This document shows, piece by piece, positions 1 to 8,146 of a stretch of DNA of 64,000 bases (position 1 is the first letter of the stretch; every line of letters begins with the position of its first letter). This stretch comes from Wohlfahrtiimonas larvae (GTDB lineage Bacteria > Pseudomonadota > Gammaproteobacteria > Cardiobacteriales > Wohlfahrtiimonadaceae). A program made the position numbers and the translations under genes. Under the pieces are notes generated by a model that was not told where the DNA came from, searched no databases, and was given only the letters and a program-made list of their open reading frames with translations. Location: contig NZ_BAABKE010000005.1 of assembly GCF_039543665.1 (NCBI RefSeq), forward strand, positions 124,001 to 188,000. Direction: 5' to 3'.

Positions 1-686
1 CGAATATTCCATGCACAGGTTGGAGTTATGGTCAAAAAACAATAGTTGGTCAGGTGAAGCCTGAACGTGGACATGATAATACTTGCTGGCAAAAATTCAC
101 AACGAATGGCCCTGTGGCATTGTTACCATTGAATGATGGTCGTTGTTCTTTAGCTTGGCATACGACTCACCAAGAAGCTGATGAACTATTAGCATTGGAT
201 CGTGAAGAATTTAGTCGTCGTTTAACTGAAGCTTTTGGCGGTCGTTTTGGCCATATCGAAGCTAGTTGGAGTTTAGGTGCTTTTCCATTACGATTGAATC
301 ATGCGCGCCAATATTACCGTGATCATTTCGTATTAGCAGGTGATGCAGCACATAATATTCATCCTTTAGCAGGATTAGGTGTTAATATCGGATTCTTAGA
401 CGCTGCAACTTTGGTGGAAGAGTTAATGAATGCTCGTCAGCAAGGTTTAAATCTATCAGATGATGTGGTTTTGAAACAATATGAAAAGCGTCGTAAAAAG
501 CACAATATGCTGATTATGGGTGCGATGGATCTTTTCAAACGCAGTGGTGGATCAGATCACTTCGTGATGAATAAATTACGCAATATTGGCTTAACAGTTG
601 CAGATAAATTGCCTTTTGGTAAGCGTGAAATGGCAAAATTTGCTATGGGCTACTACGGGGATGTGCCAAAATTTGTTAAACCTTAA
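1..686 (+). CDS. FAD-dependent ubiquinone-biosynthesis hydroxylase, UbiH/UbiI/UbiF family (5' end outside window)
   Basis: The reading frame is open from base 3, so this is the C-terminal part of a gene that begins before the window. The family are flavin monooxygenases that hydroxylate the ring of ubiquinone precursors at the inner membrane. The second FAD-binding motif GDAAH, followed by xxPLAGLGVNIGFLDA, is at about 339-395. The canonical Gln of PLAGQGVN is Leu here. The upstream segment GWSYGQKTIVG with CWQKF and GPVALLPL is typical of the family. The C-terminal text (RRKKHN, MDLF, LRNIGL) is closest in my reading to UbiI/UbiF, but the three paralogues cannot be separated with certainty from this fragment. 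It leads a tightly spaced rightward run ending at moaC. Confidence 0.88.
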   Translation, partial: NIPCTGWSYGQKTIVGQVKPERGHDNTCWQKFTTNGPVALLPLNDGRCSLAWHTTHQEADELLALDREEFSRRLTEAFGGRFGHIEASWSLGAFPLRLNHARQYYRDHFVLAGDAAHNIHPLAGLGVNIGFLDAATLVEELMNARQQGLNLSDDVVLKQYEKRRKKHNMLIMGAMDLFKRSGGSDHFVMNKLRNIGLTVADKLPFGKREMAKFAMGYYGDVPKFVKP

Positions 687-706
687 ATGGAATAGGGTCT
701 CAAAGG

Positions 707-1078
707 ATGATTGAAGATAAGTTCAAAGAATTAGAAGCAAAAATTTTCGCAATGTTGGAAGAGAATAAAAGTTTAAAAGTTGAGTTGGGGCTTTTAAAAG
801 AGAGTTTAAGTCAATGTATGACAGAATCTGCTAATACAATTGAATCATTGAAAACAGAATCAGCTCATAAAATTGAGACGATACAAACAGAATCTGCACA
901 AGCTTTAGCAACGCTGCAAGCGGCATCATCACAAGCATTGGAAACATTGCAGGCAGAATCAGCACAGACAGTGCAAGCATTACAAGATGAAAATGCATTG
1001 ATTCAATCTCGCAATGCTGAATTGACGATGCATTTGAAGAAAATTATGAGCCGTTTAGAGTCTTTAGGCGTTCAATAA
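707..1078 (+). CDS. Coiled-coil protein with five 11-residue repeats, next to zapA
   Basis: I do not recognise a named family. The 123-residue product is hydrophilic and helical throughout. Residues 41-95 (bases 827-991) are five consecutive 11-residue units of the form SAxxxxxLQxE: SANTIESLKTE, SAHKIETIQTE, SAQALATLQAA, SSQALETLQAE, SAQTVQALQDE. Hendecad spacing suggests a right-handed or straight coiled coil. The N-terminal 40 residues also look like a coiled coil. It lies 20 bases after the ubiquinone hydroxylase and 12 bases before zapA. Small ZapB/TIGR02449-like coiled-coil proteins often sit beside zapA, so a role in the division ring is a reasonable inference, but no homology is shown here. 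Confidence 0.8.
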   Translation: MIEDKFKELEAKIFAMLEENKSLKVELGLLKESLSQCMTESANTIESLKTESAHKIETIQTESAQALATLQAASSQALETLQAESAQTVQALQDENALIQSRNAELTMHLKKIMSRLESLGVQ

Positions 1079-1090
1079 GGGGAAAGATTA

Positions 1091-1378
1091 ATGGAATTAA
1101 TTACAATTACAGTTTTGGGAATCGATTATAAAATTAATTGTCCAGTAGATAAGGTTGATTCTTTGAAACGTTCAGCAGTGTTATTAGACTCGAAATTAAC
1201 AACAATGCGTGCAAGCGGTAAGATGTCAATAGAGCAAGCGGCGATTATGGTGGGTTTAAATTTAGCAGATGAATTATTGCAGTCAGAAGCATCTTTAAAA
1301 AGTATGCGCTCACAGTGGGTTGGTCAATTAGATTCATTAAACGATAAATTAGGTGAAGCTTTATCTCAAAAGGCATAG
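1091..1378 (+). CDS. zapA: Cell division protein ZapA
   Basis: ZapA binds FtsZ and cross-links protofilaments in the cytokinetic ring. The 95-residue product starts with the family's beta-hairpin, ITVLGIDYKINCP, followed by the helix with LLDSKL and the motif SIEQAAIMVGLNLADELL that begins the coiled-coil dimerisation helix. Length is close to the usual 100-110 residues. The ATG is preceded by GGGGAAAG. The next gene starts two bases after the stop, so these genes are probably cotranscribed. No 6S RNA was recognised after zapA, unlike the E. coli arrangement. Confidence 0.93.
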   Translation: MELITITVLGIDYKINCPVDKVDSLKRSAVLLDSKLTTMRASGKMSIEQAAIMVGLNLADELLQSEASLKSMRSQWVGQLDSLNDKLGEALSQKA

Positions 1379-1380
1379 AT

Positions 1381-1800
1381 ATGACGATGATCATCGATAA
1401 AAGGATTATCAGTAGCACATGTTTTGTGACAGAGTTACCTTTGTGTAATGTCTATTTTCAAAATGAATCACGTTTTCCTTGGCTGGTTTTAGTACCTCGT
1501 AGAACAGATGTTTCTGAGTTGATTGAGCTGTCAGTGGAAGATCAGCATCAATTAACGCGTGAAATTGCAATGGTTGCTCAATGGATGAAAGAAAAATATA
1601 GCCCAGATAAGTTAAATGTAGCTAACTTAGGGAATATTGTGAAACAGTTACATATTCATGTGATTGCACGTTATGAAACTGATAGTGCTTGGCCGGGCCC
1701 TGTTTGGGGGAAATTTGATGCGCCATTGATGTATTCTTCTGAGGAGTTGGAAGCAAAAGCTGCTGAAATTCGTGCAGATTTAGCGAAAGTAACTGTATGA
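1381..1800 (+). CDS. HIT-like nucleotide-binding protein (QxHxH variant)
   Basis: This is a 139-residue protein of the histidine-triad superfamily, whose members hydrolyse or transfer nucleotidyl groups. Residues 89-94 read QLHIHV, aligning with the HxHxH triad but with Gln in place of the first His. The following ARYETDSAWPGPVWGK is characteristic of the subgroup common in gammaproteobacteria, and NLGNIVKQ precedes the triad. The two retained histidines include the central one expected to be the nucleophile. Substrate is unknown. The gene overlaps yihY by four bases (ATGA), which implies translational coupling. Confidence 0.85.
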   Translation: MTMIIDKRIISSTCFVTELPLCNVYFQNESRFPWLVLVPRRTDVSELIELSVEDQHQLTREIAMVAQWMKEKYSPDKLNVANLGNIVKQLHIHVIARYETDSAWPGPVWGKFDAPLMYSSEELEAKAAEIRADLAKVTV

Positions 1801-2777
1801 ATTTAGTGAGTCAATTAACTGCTTGGTTATGGTCAGAGCCTAGCAATTTTTTTAAATATGTATGTAGATTAGTTTATCGTTTAATTGAAAGCGTTTCTAA
1901 AGAAGGTATTCGAACACAAGCGCAAGCATTAGCGTATACGACAATTTTATCCATTGTGCCATTTATGGCGGTGAGCTTTTCAATTTTGAAGAGTTTTGGT
2001 GTTTATCAGAGTTTTGTACCAACTTTGAATAAAATGTTTGATGCCATTGGTATCCAAGATGAGCAACTGACATCTACGTTGATTGGTTTTGTGGATAATG
2101 TACAAGTAGGGCTTTTAGGTAGTATAGGTTTTTTGGTTCTATTTTATACCGTTGTTAGCTTAATTAGTACGATCGAAAGTGCGTTTAATAGTATTTGGGG
2201 AGTTGAGCGGAATCGTCATTTTGCCCAACGTTTTTCGTACTATTTGGTTGTTGTACTCATTGGACCCGTTGTTATTTTTTCATTGATTTCATTAATTTCA
2301 AGTGCAGTAATTTTAAAAGCGTTGGATGTACCTATGCCCGATTGGCTTTCTGTTTATTTAGGACAGGGCTTTACGATTTTTATCTTAACGCTCTGCTTAG
2401 CGGGTGCTTATAGCTTTTTGACCAATGCAAAAGTGCGGATTGTACCTGCATTGATTGGTGGGTTAGTAGCTGCGATTGCGTGGCACTTTATGGGGAAAAT
2501 ATTCACAGATTTTATCGCAACATCTAATAAATATTCAGGCATTTATTCAGGTTTTGCGAGTGTGATTTTATTCTTTATTTGGATGGATTTAACGTGGCTC
2601 ATTGTCTTGGTGGGAAATCGCTTAACATTTTTATTACAATATCCTCAACAATTATTGATGGATAGTCGTGAACAGGAATTTACTGTGCCTGAAACGATTA
2701 TGGTTAATATTGCCCCGAAAGATAAATATGGTGAAGAGTGGATTGTTCAATCCATTCATGTCAATAAGGAGAAGTGA
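1797..2777 (+). CDS. yihY: YihY/BrkB-family inner-membrane protein
   Basis: This is a 326-residue polytopic membrane protein of the YihY (formerly RNase BN/BrkB) family, of uncertain function. The hallmark first segment EGIRTQAQALAYTTILSIVP lies near residue 38. At least five further hydrophobic helices follow, and the conserved YxxIYSGFASVILFFIWMDLTW region precedes a short charged tail. It begins inside the stop of the HIT-like gene, and its own stop overlaps the ribosome-binding region of the next gene. The old RNase BN name is a misannotation and should not be used. Confidence 0.9.
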   Translation: MNLVSQLTAWLWSEPSNFFKYVCRLVYRLIESVSKEGIRTQAQALAYTTILSIVPFMAVSFSILKSFGVYQSFVPTLNKMFDAIGIQDEQLTSTLIGFVDNVQVGLLGSIGFLVLFYTVVSLISTIESAFNSIWGVERNRHFAQRFSYYLVVVLIGPVVIFSLISLISSAVILKALDVPMPDWLSVYLGQGFTIFILTLCLAGAYSFLTNAKVRIVPALIGGLVAAIAWHFMGKIFTDFIATSNKYSGIYSGFASVILFFIWMDLTWLIVLVGNRLTFLLQYPQQLLMDSREQEFTVPETIMVNIAPKDKYGEEWIVQSIHVNKEK

Positions 2778-2779
2778 TT

Positions 2780-3232
2780 TTGAACAGTCAAATCCCATTT
2801 TGGGAGAAACCATTGGTGAAATTGTCTCCAGAAGAGTGGGAAGCCTTATGTGATGGTTGTGGCCTGTGTTGCTTAAACAAAATTGAAGATATTGATACAG
2901 GTAGAATTTATACGACACGTGTGGCATGTGATTTATTAAATTTAGATACATGTCAGTGTTCTAATTATGTTAAAAGAAAGCAATTTGTATCAGATTGTAT
3001 TAAATTGACGTATAAATTAGTGGCAACTATAGATTGGCTACCAGAAACATGTGCCTATGCCCGTCGTTATCGAGACCAAGCATTGCCAGAATGGCATTAT
3101 TTGTTAACAGGTGATCGCAATACTGTACGAGAATTTGTGGATGTATCTCAACATCAACTGATTCATGAAAAAGATACAAAAAAACCACTACATTATTATA
3201 TGATTGATGGAGATTTTACGCGTGAGTCATGA
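2780..3232 (+). CDS. YcgN-family cysteine-cluster protein (UPF0260)
   Basis: The family carries a conserved set of cysteines that probably binds a metal or Fe-S centre; its biochemical role is not known. Here the cluster appears as CDGCGLCCLNKIED with later cysteines in the VACDLLNLDTCQCSNY region, and the N-terminus FWEKPL with EEWEALC is diagnostic. I chose the TTG at 2780 because GGAG at 2768-2771 lies 8 bases upstream. The GTG at 2774 would leave only 2 bases of spacing. The end overlaps the moaC start by 11 bases. Confidence 0.87.
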   Translation: MNSQIPFWEKPLVKLSPEEWEALCDGCGLCCLNKIEDIDTGRIYTTRVACDLLNLDTCQCSNYVKRKQFVSDCIKLTYKLVATIDWLPETCAYARRYRDQALPEWHYLLTGDRNTVREFVDVSQHQLIHEKDTKKPLHYYMIDGDFTRES

Positions 3233-3704
3233 ATTAACACATTTTAATCAAGCAGGCGAAGCACACATGGTGAATGTTGCGGATAAAAGTGATACAAAGC
3301 GTATCGCTGTAGCGCATGGTTTTATTACGATGAATCCAATTGCTTTTGATGCTTTGCAAAAAGGTGAAAGTAAAAAAGGTGATGTTTTAGGGATTGCGCG
3401 CATTGCAGCGATTCAAGCAACGAAACAAACATCGTTATTGATCCCATTGTGCCATCCTTTACCATTAACACATGTTTCTGTAGATTTTGAATATCATAAG
3501 GATCACACGTTAGAAATTATAGTACAAACAGAGACTGTAGGAAAAACAGGTGTTGAAATGGAAGCAATTACAGGAGTTTCCGTTGGGTTAATGACAGTGT
3601 ATGATATGTTAAAGGCTGTTGATAAAAGTATGGTTATTAGTAATATCGAGCTACTTGAGAAGATTGGTGGCAAGAGTGGTCACTATAAACGTACTGAAAA
3701 GTGA
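3222..3704 (+). CDS. moaC: Cyclic pyranopterin monophosphate synthase MoaC
   Basis: MoaC converts the GTP-derived 3',8-cyclo intermediate to cyclic pyranopterin monophosphate in molybdenum cofactor synthesis. The sequence contains the family core: LTHFNQAGEAHMVNVADK at the N-terminus, KGDVLGIARIAAIQATK, IPLCHPL, and TGVEMEAITGVSV before the C-terminal GGKSGHYK. I take GTG 3222 as the start, since it gives the standard N-terminus and has GGAG about 9 bases upstream. No other moa, moe or mog gene is in the window, so the remaining pathway genes must lie elsewhere. The gene overlaps the YcgN-type gene. Confidence 0.94.
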   Translation: MSHELTHFNQAGEAHMVNVADKSDTKRIAVAHGFITMNPIAFDALQKGESKKGDVLGIARIAAIQATKQTSLLIPLCHPLPLTHVSVDFEYHKDHTLEIIVQTETVGKTGVEMEAITGVSVGLMTVYDMLKAVDKSMVISNIELLEKIGGKSGHYKRTEK

Positions 3705-3711
3705 AGAATTT

Positions 3712-3740
3712 TTGACAAAAAATTCAGCAAAGATTAGAAT
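3712..3740 (+). promoter_or_regulatory. Sigma70-type promoter for yceD-rpmF-plsX-fabHD
   Basis: TTGACA at 3712-3717 and TAGAAT at 3735-3740 are separated by 17 bases. The start point would fall near 3747, about 30 bases before the yceD GTG. A small inverted repeat (CAATCT/AGATTG, 3743-3760) lies at the expected start of the transcript. Placement between moaC and yceD is exactly where the ribosomal-protein/fatty-acid operon needs a promoter. Confidence 0.7.
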
Positions 3741-3777
3741 AGCAATCTTTTTTGAGATTGTTAGCAGGGTATTTTAA

Positions 3778-4278
3778 GTGAAATACGCAGAGTTTCCCCT
3801 CAAGAAAACTGTCAATGAAGGACGAGTTTACGAAGATTCGCTCTCTGTAGAGCATTTTCCTCGGCTAAAAGAGGCAGTTCATTCTGTCGATTCGCCCATT
3901 CGTTTTCGGATTCAAGGTGAAACGAATCCGTTAGGACAGAAAGAGGTTAAAGGCAATGTAGCTGTTGATTTATCTATGATATGTCAGCGTTGCTTAGAGC
4001 CATTTCAAACGAAGTTTGATCTACCAATTCACTGGATCCCTGTCAAAGATGAGTCCGAGCATGATCTCATTGGTGATGACGAGGCTCTATTATTGGTTGA
4101 AGGTGATGAAATTAATCTTTTAGAATTATTAGAAGATGAAGTTTTATTAACACTTCCATTGGTGCCAAAGCATGATTTAAATGAAGATTGCGATGGAAAG
4201 GATTATTTAGAAAAGCTCAAACCACAAGAGGATAAAAAACAACCTTTTGCAGAGCTTGCTGAATTACTAAAAAAATAG
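3778..4278 (+). CDS. yceD: YceD-family protein (DUF177), 23S rRNA accumulation protein
   Basis: YceD is a cytoplasmic protein encoded just before rpmF in most bacteria and linked to 23S rRNA accumulation and ribosome assembly. The 166-residue sequence shows the family features: a central CxxC (MICQRCLEPF), an acidic stretch ending in EGDEINLLELLEDEVLLTLPLVPKH, and an acidic tail. The GTG start at 3778 gives an N-terminus KYAEFPL suited to the family. It is separated from rpmF by 33 bases containing the rpmF ribosome-binding site AGAGGAAA. Confidence 0.88.
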   Translation: MKYAEFPLKKTVNEGRVYEDSLSVEHFPRLKEAVHSVDSPIRFRIQGETNPLGQKEVKGNVAVDLSMICQRCLEPFQTKFDLPIHWIPVKDESEHDLIGDDEALLLVEGDEINLLELLEDEVLLTLPLVPKHDLNEDCDGKDYLEKLKPQEDKKQPFAELAELLKK

Positions 4279-4311
4279 TTTTTCTTTAGTAAATTTTAAG
4301 AGGAAATAAAC

Positions 4312-4506
4312 ATGGCTGTTCAGAAATCAAAAGTAACACGTTCAAAGCGTAATATGCGTCGTGCACACGACTCTTTAACAAGTGCACAATTGAGCACAGA
4401 TGCGACAAGCGGTGAATTACATCGTCGTCACCACATCACTGCAAATGGTTTTTATCGTGGTCGCCAAGTATTGAACTTTGATAAAAATGTACCAACAGTA
4501 GAGTAA
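4312..4506 (+). CDS. rpmF: 50S ribosomal protein L32
   Basis: L32 is a small protein of the large ribosomal subunit near the peptidyl transferase region. The 64-residue sequence begins MAVQKSKVTRSKRNMRRAHD and continues with the HRRHHIT segment, matching the family over its whole length. The zinc-binding cysteines present in some L32 paralogues are absent, so this is the zinc-free form. The yceD-rpmF-plsX order is the standard proteobacterial arrangement. A terminator-like hairpin follows, which would set a high ratio of L32 to the fatty-acid enzymes. Confidence 0.97.
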   Translation: MAVQKSKVTRSKRNMRRAHDSLTSAQLSTDATSGELHRRHHITANGFYRGRQVLNFDKNVPTVE

Positions 4507-4531
4507 TTCTACTCAAAAGTTGATAAAGTAA

Positions 4532-4566
4532 AACCTACGTGGATGATATTCGCGTGGGTTTTTTTA
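4532..4566 (+). terminator. Intrinsic terminator/attenuator between rpmF and plsX
   Basis: A 10-bp stem (4532-4541 with 4551-4560, two G-U pairs) encloses a 9-base loop and runs directly into seven or more T residues. The plsX start follows only 25 bases later with no clear separate promoter. I read this as a partial terminator that lets some transcription through. Confidence 0.75.
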
Positions 4567-4590
4567 TTAGAACAATTTTAGTTGGATAAT

Positions 4591-5643
4591 ATGTCACTTA
4601 ATCAGAAAATTACGATTGCAGTAGATGTAATGAGCGGTGATAAAGGCTCTGATGAGCTTCTTCCTGCTGTCATTTCTGTTGCAACACACAATGAAAATTT
4701 AACCTTGATAGTTGTTGGGCAAGAAGAGAAGCTGAAAGCTAAATTGAGCGATCACCCTCTTTTTAAAGAAGGTAGAATTCAGATTCAAAATGCAACACAG
4801 GTTGTAGAAATGGATGAGCAACCACAAAGTGCTTTGAAGAATAAAAAAGATTCTTCTATGCGTGTTGCAATTAACCTTGTTAAGAATGGTCAGGCAGCTG
4901 CCAGTGTATCTGCTGGTAATACAGGTGCTTTGATGGCAACAGCACGTTTTGTGTTAAAAACAATGCCAGGGATTGATCGTCCTGCTATTTGTACAGTATT
5001 ACCATCATTAAAATCTAAGTATAAACATGTTCATATGCTAGATTTAGGTGCTAATGTGGATGAAGAGCCAAAGCATCTTCAGCAATTCGCCATTATGGGA
5101 TCGTTATTAGCGTCTGCAATGGATAAAAATCCATCACCAAAAGTCGCTCTATTAAATATTGGTTCAGAAGCCATCAAAGGCAACAGCTTAATTCGCGAAT
5201 CTGCAAAATTATTGCAGCAAACAGATTTAAATTATATTGGGTTTGTAGAAGGTGATGGCATCTTCTTTGATGACGTGGATGTTGTTGTCTGTGATGGTTT
5301 CTCAGGCAATGTTGCATTGAAAACATTAGAAGGTTCTTGTAAGTTAATTGCTGAATATTTAAAGCGCTCATACAAGAAAAATATTTTTACTAAAATGGCT
5401 GCATTGATCTCTAAACCTGTTTTGAACTCATTAAAAGCAGAGGTAGATCCTAGAAATTATAATGGTGCCAGTTTATTAGGTTTACGTGGCATTGTTGTGA
5501 AATCTCACGGTAATGCTGATCGAGTTTCTTTTGAAAATGCTATCAATATCGCTGTTAAGCTTGCAGAGCAAGATGTGGTTGGTCAAATCGAGAAGCAATT
5601 TTCAGTGGAAGATGGTATAACATCCGATTCGGAACAAATTTAA
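4591..5643 (+). CDS. plsX: Phosphate acyltransferase PlsX
   Basis: PlsX makes acyl-phosphate from acyl-ACP, the first step of phosphatidate synthesis in the PlsX/PlsY route. Family features in order are ITIAVDVMSGDKGSDELLPA (usually DxMGGD, here DVMSGD), SSMRVAINLVKNGQAAASVS followed by AGNTGALMA, LDLGANVD, and the C-terminal NYNGASLLGLRG. I start at ATG 4591, not the upstream TTG, to give the usual short N-terminus. It sits directly before fabH with a 10-base gap. Confidence 0.96.
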   Translation: MSLNQKITIAVDVMSGDKGSDELLPAVISVATHNENLTLIVVGQEEKLKAKLSDHPLFKEGRIQIQNATQVVEMDEQPQSALKNKKDSSMRVAINLVKNGQAAASVSAGNTGALMATARFVLKTMPGIDRPAICTVLPSLKSKYKHVHMLDLGANVDEEPKHLQQFAIMGSLLASAMDKNPSPKVALLNIGSEAIKGNSLIRESAKLLQQTDLNYIGFVEGDGIFFDDVDVVVCDGFSGNVALKTLEGSCKLIAEYLKRSYKKNIFTKMAALISKPVLNSLKAEVDPRNYNGASLLGLRGIVVKSHGNADRVSFENAINIAVKLAEQDVVGQIEKQFSVEDGITSDSEQI

Positions 5644-5653
5644 GGGTTTAGGC

Positions 5654-6607
5654 ATGTACTCTAAGATTATTGGAACAGGTCACTATTTGCCAGAAAACGT
5701 GGTCACTAATTATGATTTAGAAAAAAAAATTGAAACTAGTCATGATTGGATTGTTGAGCGTACAGGTATTCATCAGCGTTACATTGCCTCAGAAGGTGAA
5801 ACTGCAACAAGCTTTGGCGCAAATGCTGCACGTTCTGCGTTAGAGAATGCAGGCATTGATGCAACAGCAATTGATTTAATTATTGTTGCAACATCTACAC
5901 CTGATAAAGTGTACCCATCAACAGCGACTTTAATACAGGCAGAATTAGGCAACCAACGAGCACCTGCATTTGATGTGACAGCTGCATGTTCGGGCTTTAT
6001 TTATGCATTAAGTGTTGCAGATAATTTCATTAAAGCAGGTTCAGCAAAGCGAGCATTAGTGATTGGTACAGAAGTGTATTCTCGTTTGTTGGATTGGAAT
6101 GATCGTTCAACTTGTGTGTTATTTGGTGATGGTGCAGCTGCAATTATTTTAGAAGCAAGCGAAAAACCTGGTATTTTATCAACACATATTCATTCAGATG
6201 GTCGTCATGCGGATTTATTGCAAGTTGATCGTCCTTATACCGATGATGTTGATGGCAATCCTTATGTACAAATGAAAGGTGCTGAAGTATTTAAGCATGC
6301 AGTATCGAAGCTGCATGAAATTGTGAGTGAAACATTGCACAGTAATAATATTGAAGCGAGCGAAGTGGATTGGTTAATACCACATCAGGCGAATTTACGC
6401 ATTATCAATGCTACTGCTAAAAAAATGGGATTGGATTCTAATAAGATTGTCATTACAGTTGATCAGCATGCAAATACTTCTGCAGCAAGTATTCCTTTAG
6501 CGTTGGATGCAGCGCGTCGTGATGGTCGAGTGAAAGAAGGTCAATTGATATTATTAGAGGCATTTGGTGGTGGTTTTACTTGGGGCTCAGCCTTGATCAG
6601 AATGTAA
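5654..6607 (+). CDS. fabH: 3-oxoacyl-ACP synthase III (FabH)
   Basis: FabH condenses acetyl-CoA with malonyl-ACP to start type II fatty-acid synthesis. The 317-residue length and catalytic triad positions agree with the E. coli enzyme: Cys112 in AACSGFIYAL, His244 in LIPHQANLRI and Asn274 in DQHANTSAAS. The C-terminal GGGFTWGSALIRM is also canonical. It is followed 14 bases later by fabD, so initiation and malonyl loading are encoded together. Confidence 0.97.
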   Translation: MYSKIIGTGHYLPENVVTNYDLEKKIETSHDWIVERTGIHQRYIASEGETATSFGANAARSALENAGIDATAIDLIIVATSTPDKVYPSTATLIQAELGNQRAPAFDVTAACSGFIYALSVADNFIKAGSAKRALVIGTEVYSRLLDWNDRSTCVLFGDGAAAIILEASEKPGILSTHIHSDGRHADLLQVDRPYTDDVDGNPYVQMKGAEVFKHAVSKLHEIVSETLHSNNIEASEVDWLIPHQANLRIINATAKKMGLDSNKIVITVDQHANTSAASIPLALDAARRDGRVKEGQLILLEAFGGGFTWGSALIRM

Positions 6608-6621
6608 TACAGAGGTTTTTT

Positions 6622-7560
6622 ATGATTCAGAAAGATTTAGCATTTATTTTTCCTGGCCAAGGTTCGCAAACAGAAGGCATGTTGGCTGATGTAGTGAATG
6701 AGCCGGTTGTCGTGGCAACATTACAAGAAGCAAATGATGCATTAGGCTATGATTTACGTACAATCATTTTAGAGGGTTCTAAAGAAGAATTGGGTAAAAC
6801 CGTAGTTACTCAGCCTGCAATTTTAACAGTGAGTATCGCTTTATGGCGCTTATGGTGTGAAAAAAGTGAAGTTCGCCCTGCATTTTTAGCAGGTCACAGC
6901 TTGGGTGAATATTCAGCATTGGTTGCGGCAGGCGTATTGCCTTTTGCGGATGCTGTGAAATTAGTTTCTCAACGTGCGACATATATGCAAGAAGCTGTTC
7001 AACCAGGTGAAGGCGCGATGGCAGCAATTTTGGGTATGGAAGATACAGCTGTAGTCGCATTATGTGAAGAGGCCGCAGAAGGTGAAATTTTATCAGCTGT
7101 AAACTTCAATTCCCCAGGACAGGTTGTGATTGCAGGCACTGCGGCAGCAGTAGAAAGAGCAAGTGTAATGGCGAAAGATAAAGGTGCACGTAAGGCGATG
7201 CCTTTACCTGTTTCTGTTCCTTCTCATTGCTTATTAATGAAGCCAGCAGCAGAGCGTTTAGCAGTTGAAATGGATACGTTAACATTTTCAGCGCCAAATA
7301 TTGCTGTGATTCACAACGTAGATGTGAGAACACACAATGAAGCCGCTGAAATTAAATCAAGTTTAGTTGAACAGTTATATCAACCTGTGCGTTGGACTGA
7401 AACAGTTGAATCAATGATTGCGCAAGGTGTTGCTCAATTGGTTGAATGTGGCCCAAGTAAGGTATTAACAGGTTTAACAAAGCGCATTAATAAAGAAGCA
7501 AAATCCTTTAATATTGATGGTGAAGCTTCATTGAATGAGGTTGTGACAAATCTTGGGTAA
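6622..7560 (+). CDS. fabD: Malonyl-CoA:ACP transacylase (FabD)
   Basis: FabD transfers malonyl groups from CoA to ACP. Starting at ATG 6622, preceded by AGAGG, the protein opens with IFPGQGSQTEGM, carries the nucleophile Ser93 in AGHSLGEYSAL and the partner His202 in VPSHCLL, and ends with GPSKVLTGL. An upstream in-frame start at 6580 lies inside fabH and is unlikely. fabG and acpP, which often follow, are missing here; the next gene is yciB, overlapping the fabD stop. Confidence 0.96.
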   Translation: MIQKDLAFIFPGQGSQTEGMLADVVNEPVVVATLQEANDALGYDLRTIILEGSKEELGKTVVTQPAILTVSIALWRLWCEKSEVRPAFLAGHSLGEYSALVAAGVLPFADAVKLVSQRATYMQEAVQPGEGAMAAILGMEDTAVVALCEEAAEGEILSAVNFNSPGQVVIAGTAAAVERASVMAKDKGARKAMPLPVSVPSHCLLMKPAAERLAVEMDTLTFSAPNIAVIHNVDVRTHNEAAEIKSSLVEQLYQPVRWTETVESMIAQGVAQLVECGPSKVLTGLTKRINKEAKSFNIDGEASLNEVVTNLG

Positions 7561-8146
7561 ATTTAATATTCCACAAACTGCATTAGGTTTGACATCAGTT
7601 GCATTCTTATTGGCATTCTTTTTTGGTGGCAAAGATTTAATCTATGCCACTAAGGTTTTGTTGGTTTCTGGATTGGTTGCAGCCGTAGCGTGCGCTGTAT
7701 TTTGGCGACAAACTAATTGGAAAACATGGGGAATGTTGGGCAGTTTGCTTGTTTTTTCAGGTTTAACAGTCTATTTTGATAATGAAGCATTCATTAAATG
7801 GCGCCCAACAGTGATCAATGCTGTTTTATGTATTGCATTATTGATCATGTATTACTCTAAAACTATGCCATTTAAATATCTCTTTGCTAAACATTTAGAG
7901 TTGGATTTACCTGATTCAGTGTGGTTGCGCCAGAATATTATTTGGACAGTTTATTTCTTCATTAGCGGATTAATCAATACAGCTTTAGTTGTTTTTGAAA
8001 TTTCTAATGAAGGTTGGGTGATTTATAAAACAATCATCGGTCCAATTTTGGCAACATTATTCTCTGTTATTATGATTGCAAACTTATATCGTGAAAGTAA
8101 ACGCTATAGAGCATTGGCTGAAAAACGTGAAAATTTAGGAGAATAA
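7553..8146 (+). CDS. yciB: Inner-membrane septation protein A (YciB/IspZ family)
   Basis: YciB is a polytopic inner-membrane protein that interacts with cell-envelope and division machinery. The 197-residue product has five or six hydrophobic helices and the family signature IKWRPTVINA, followed by PFKYLF and the GLINTALVV helix. The start is a TTG that overlaps the end of fabD by eight bases. An in-frame stop at 7544-7546 rules out a longer product. Use of TTG with no close Shine-Dalgarno sequence suggests translational coupling to fabD. Confidence 0.88.
   Translation: MGKFNIPQTALGLTSVAFLLAFFFGGKDLIYATKVLLVSGLVAAVACAVFWRQTNWKTWGMLGSLLVFSGLTVYFDNEAFIKWRPTVINAVLCIALLIMYYSKTMPFKYLFAKHLELDLPDSVWLRQNIIWTVYFFISGLINTALVVFEISNEGWVIYKTIIGPILATLFSVIMIANLYRESKRYRALAEKRENLGE

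Noticed and set aside
827..991. 33-base tandem repeats that might be a CRISPR or intergenic repeat array
   Set aside because: The repeats are in frame within a protein gene, have no spacers, and encode 11-residue coiled-coil units.
4582..4590. TTG start for plsX
   Set aside because: The ATG at 4591 gives the usual N-terminal length and there is no better RBS for the TTG.
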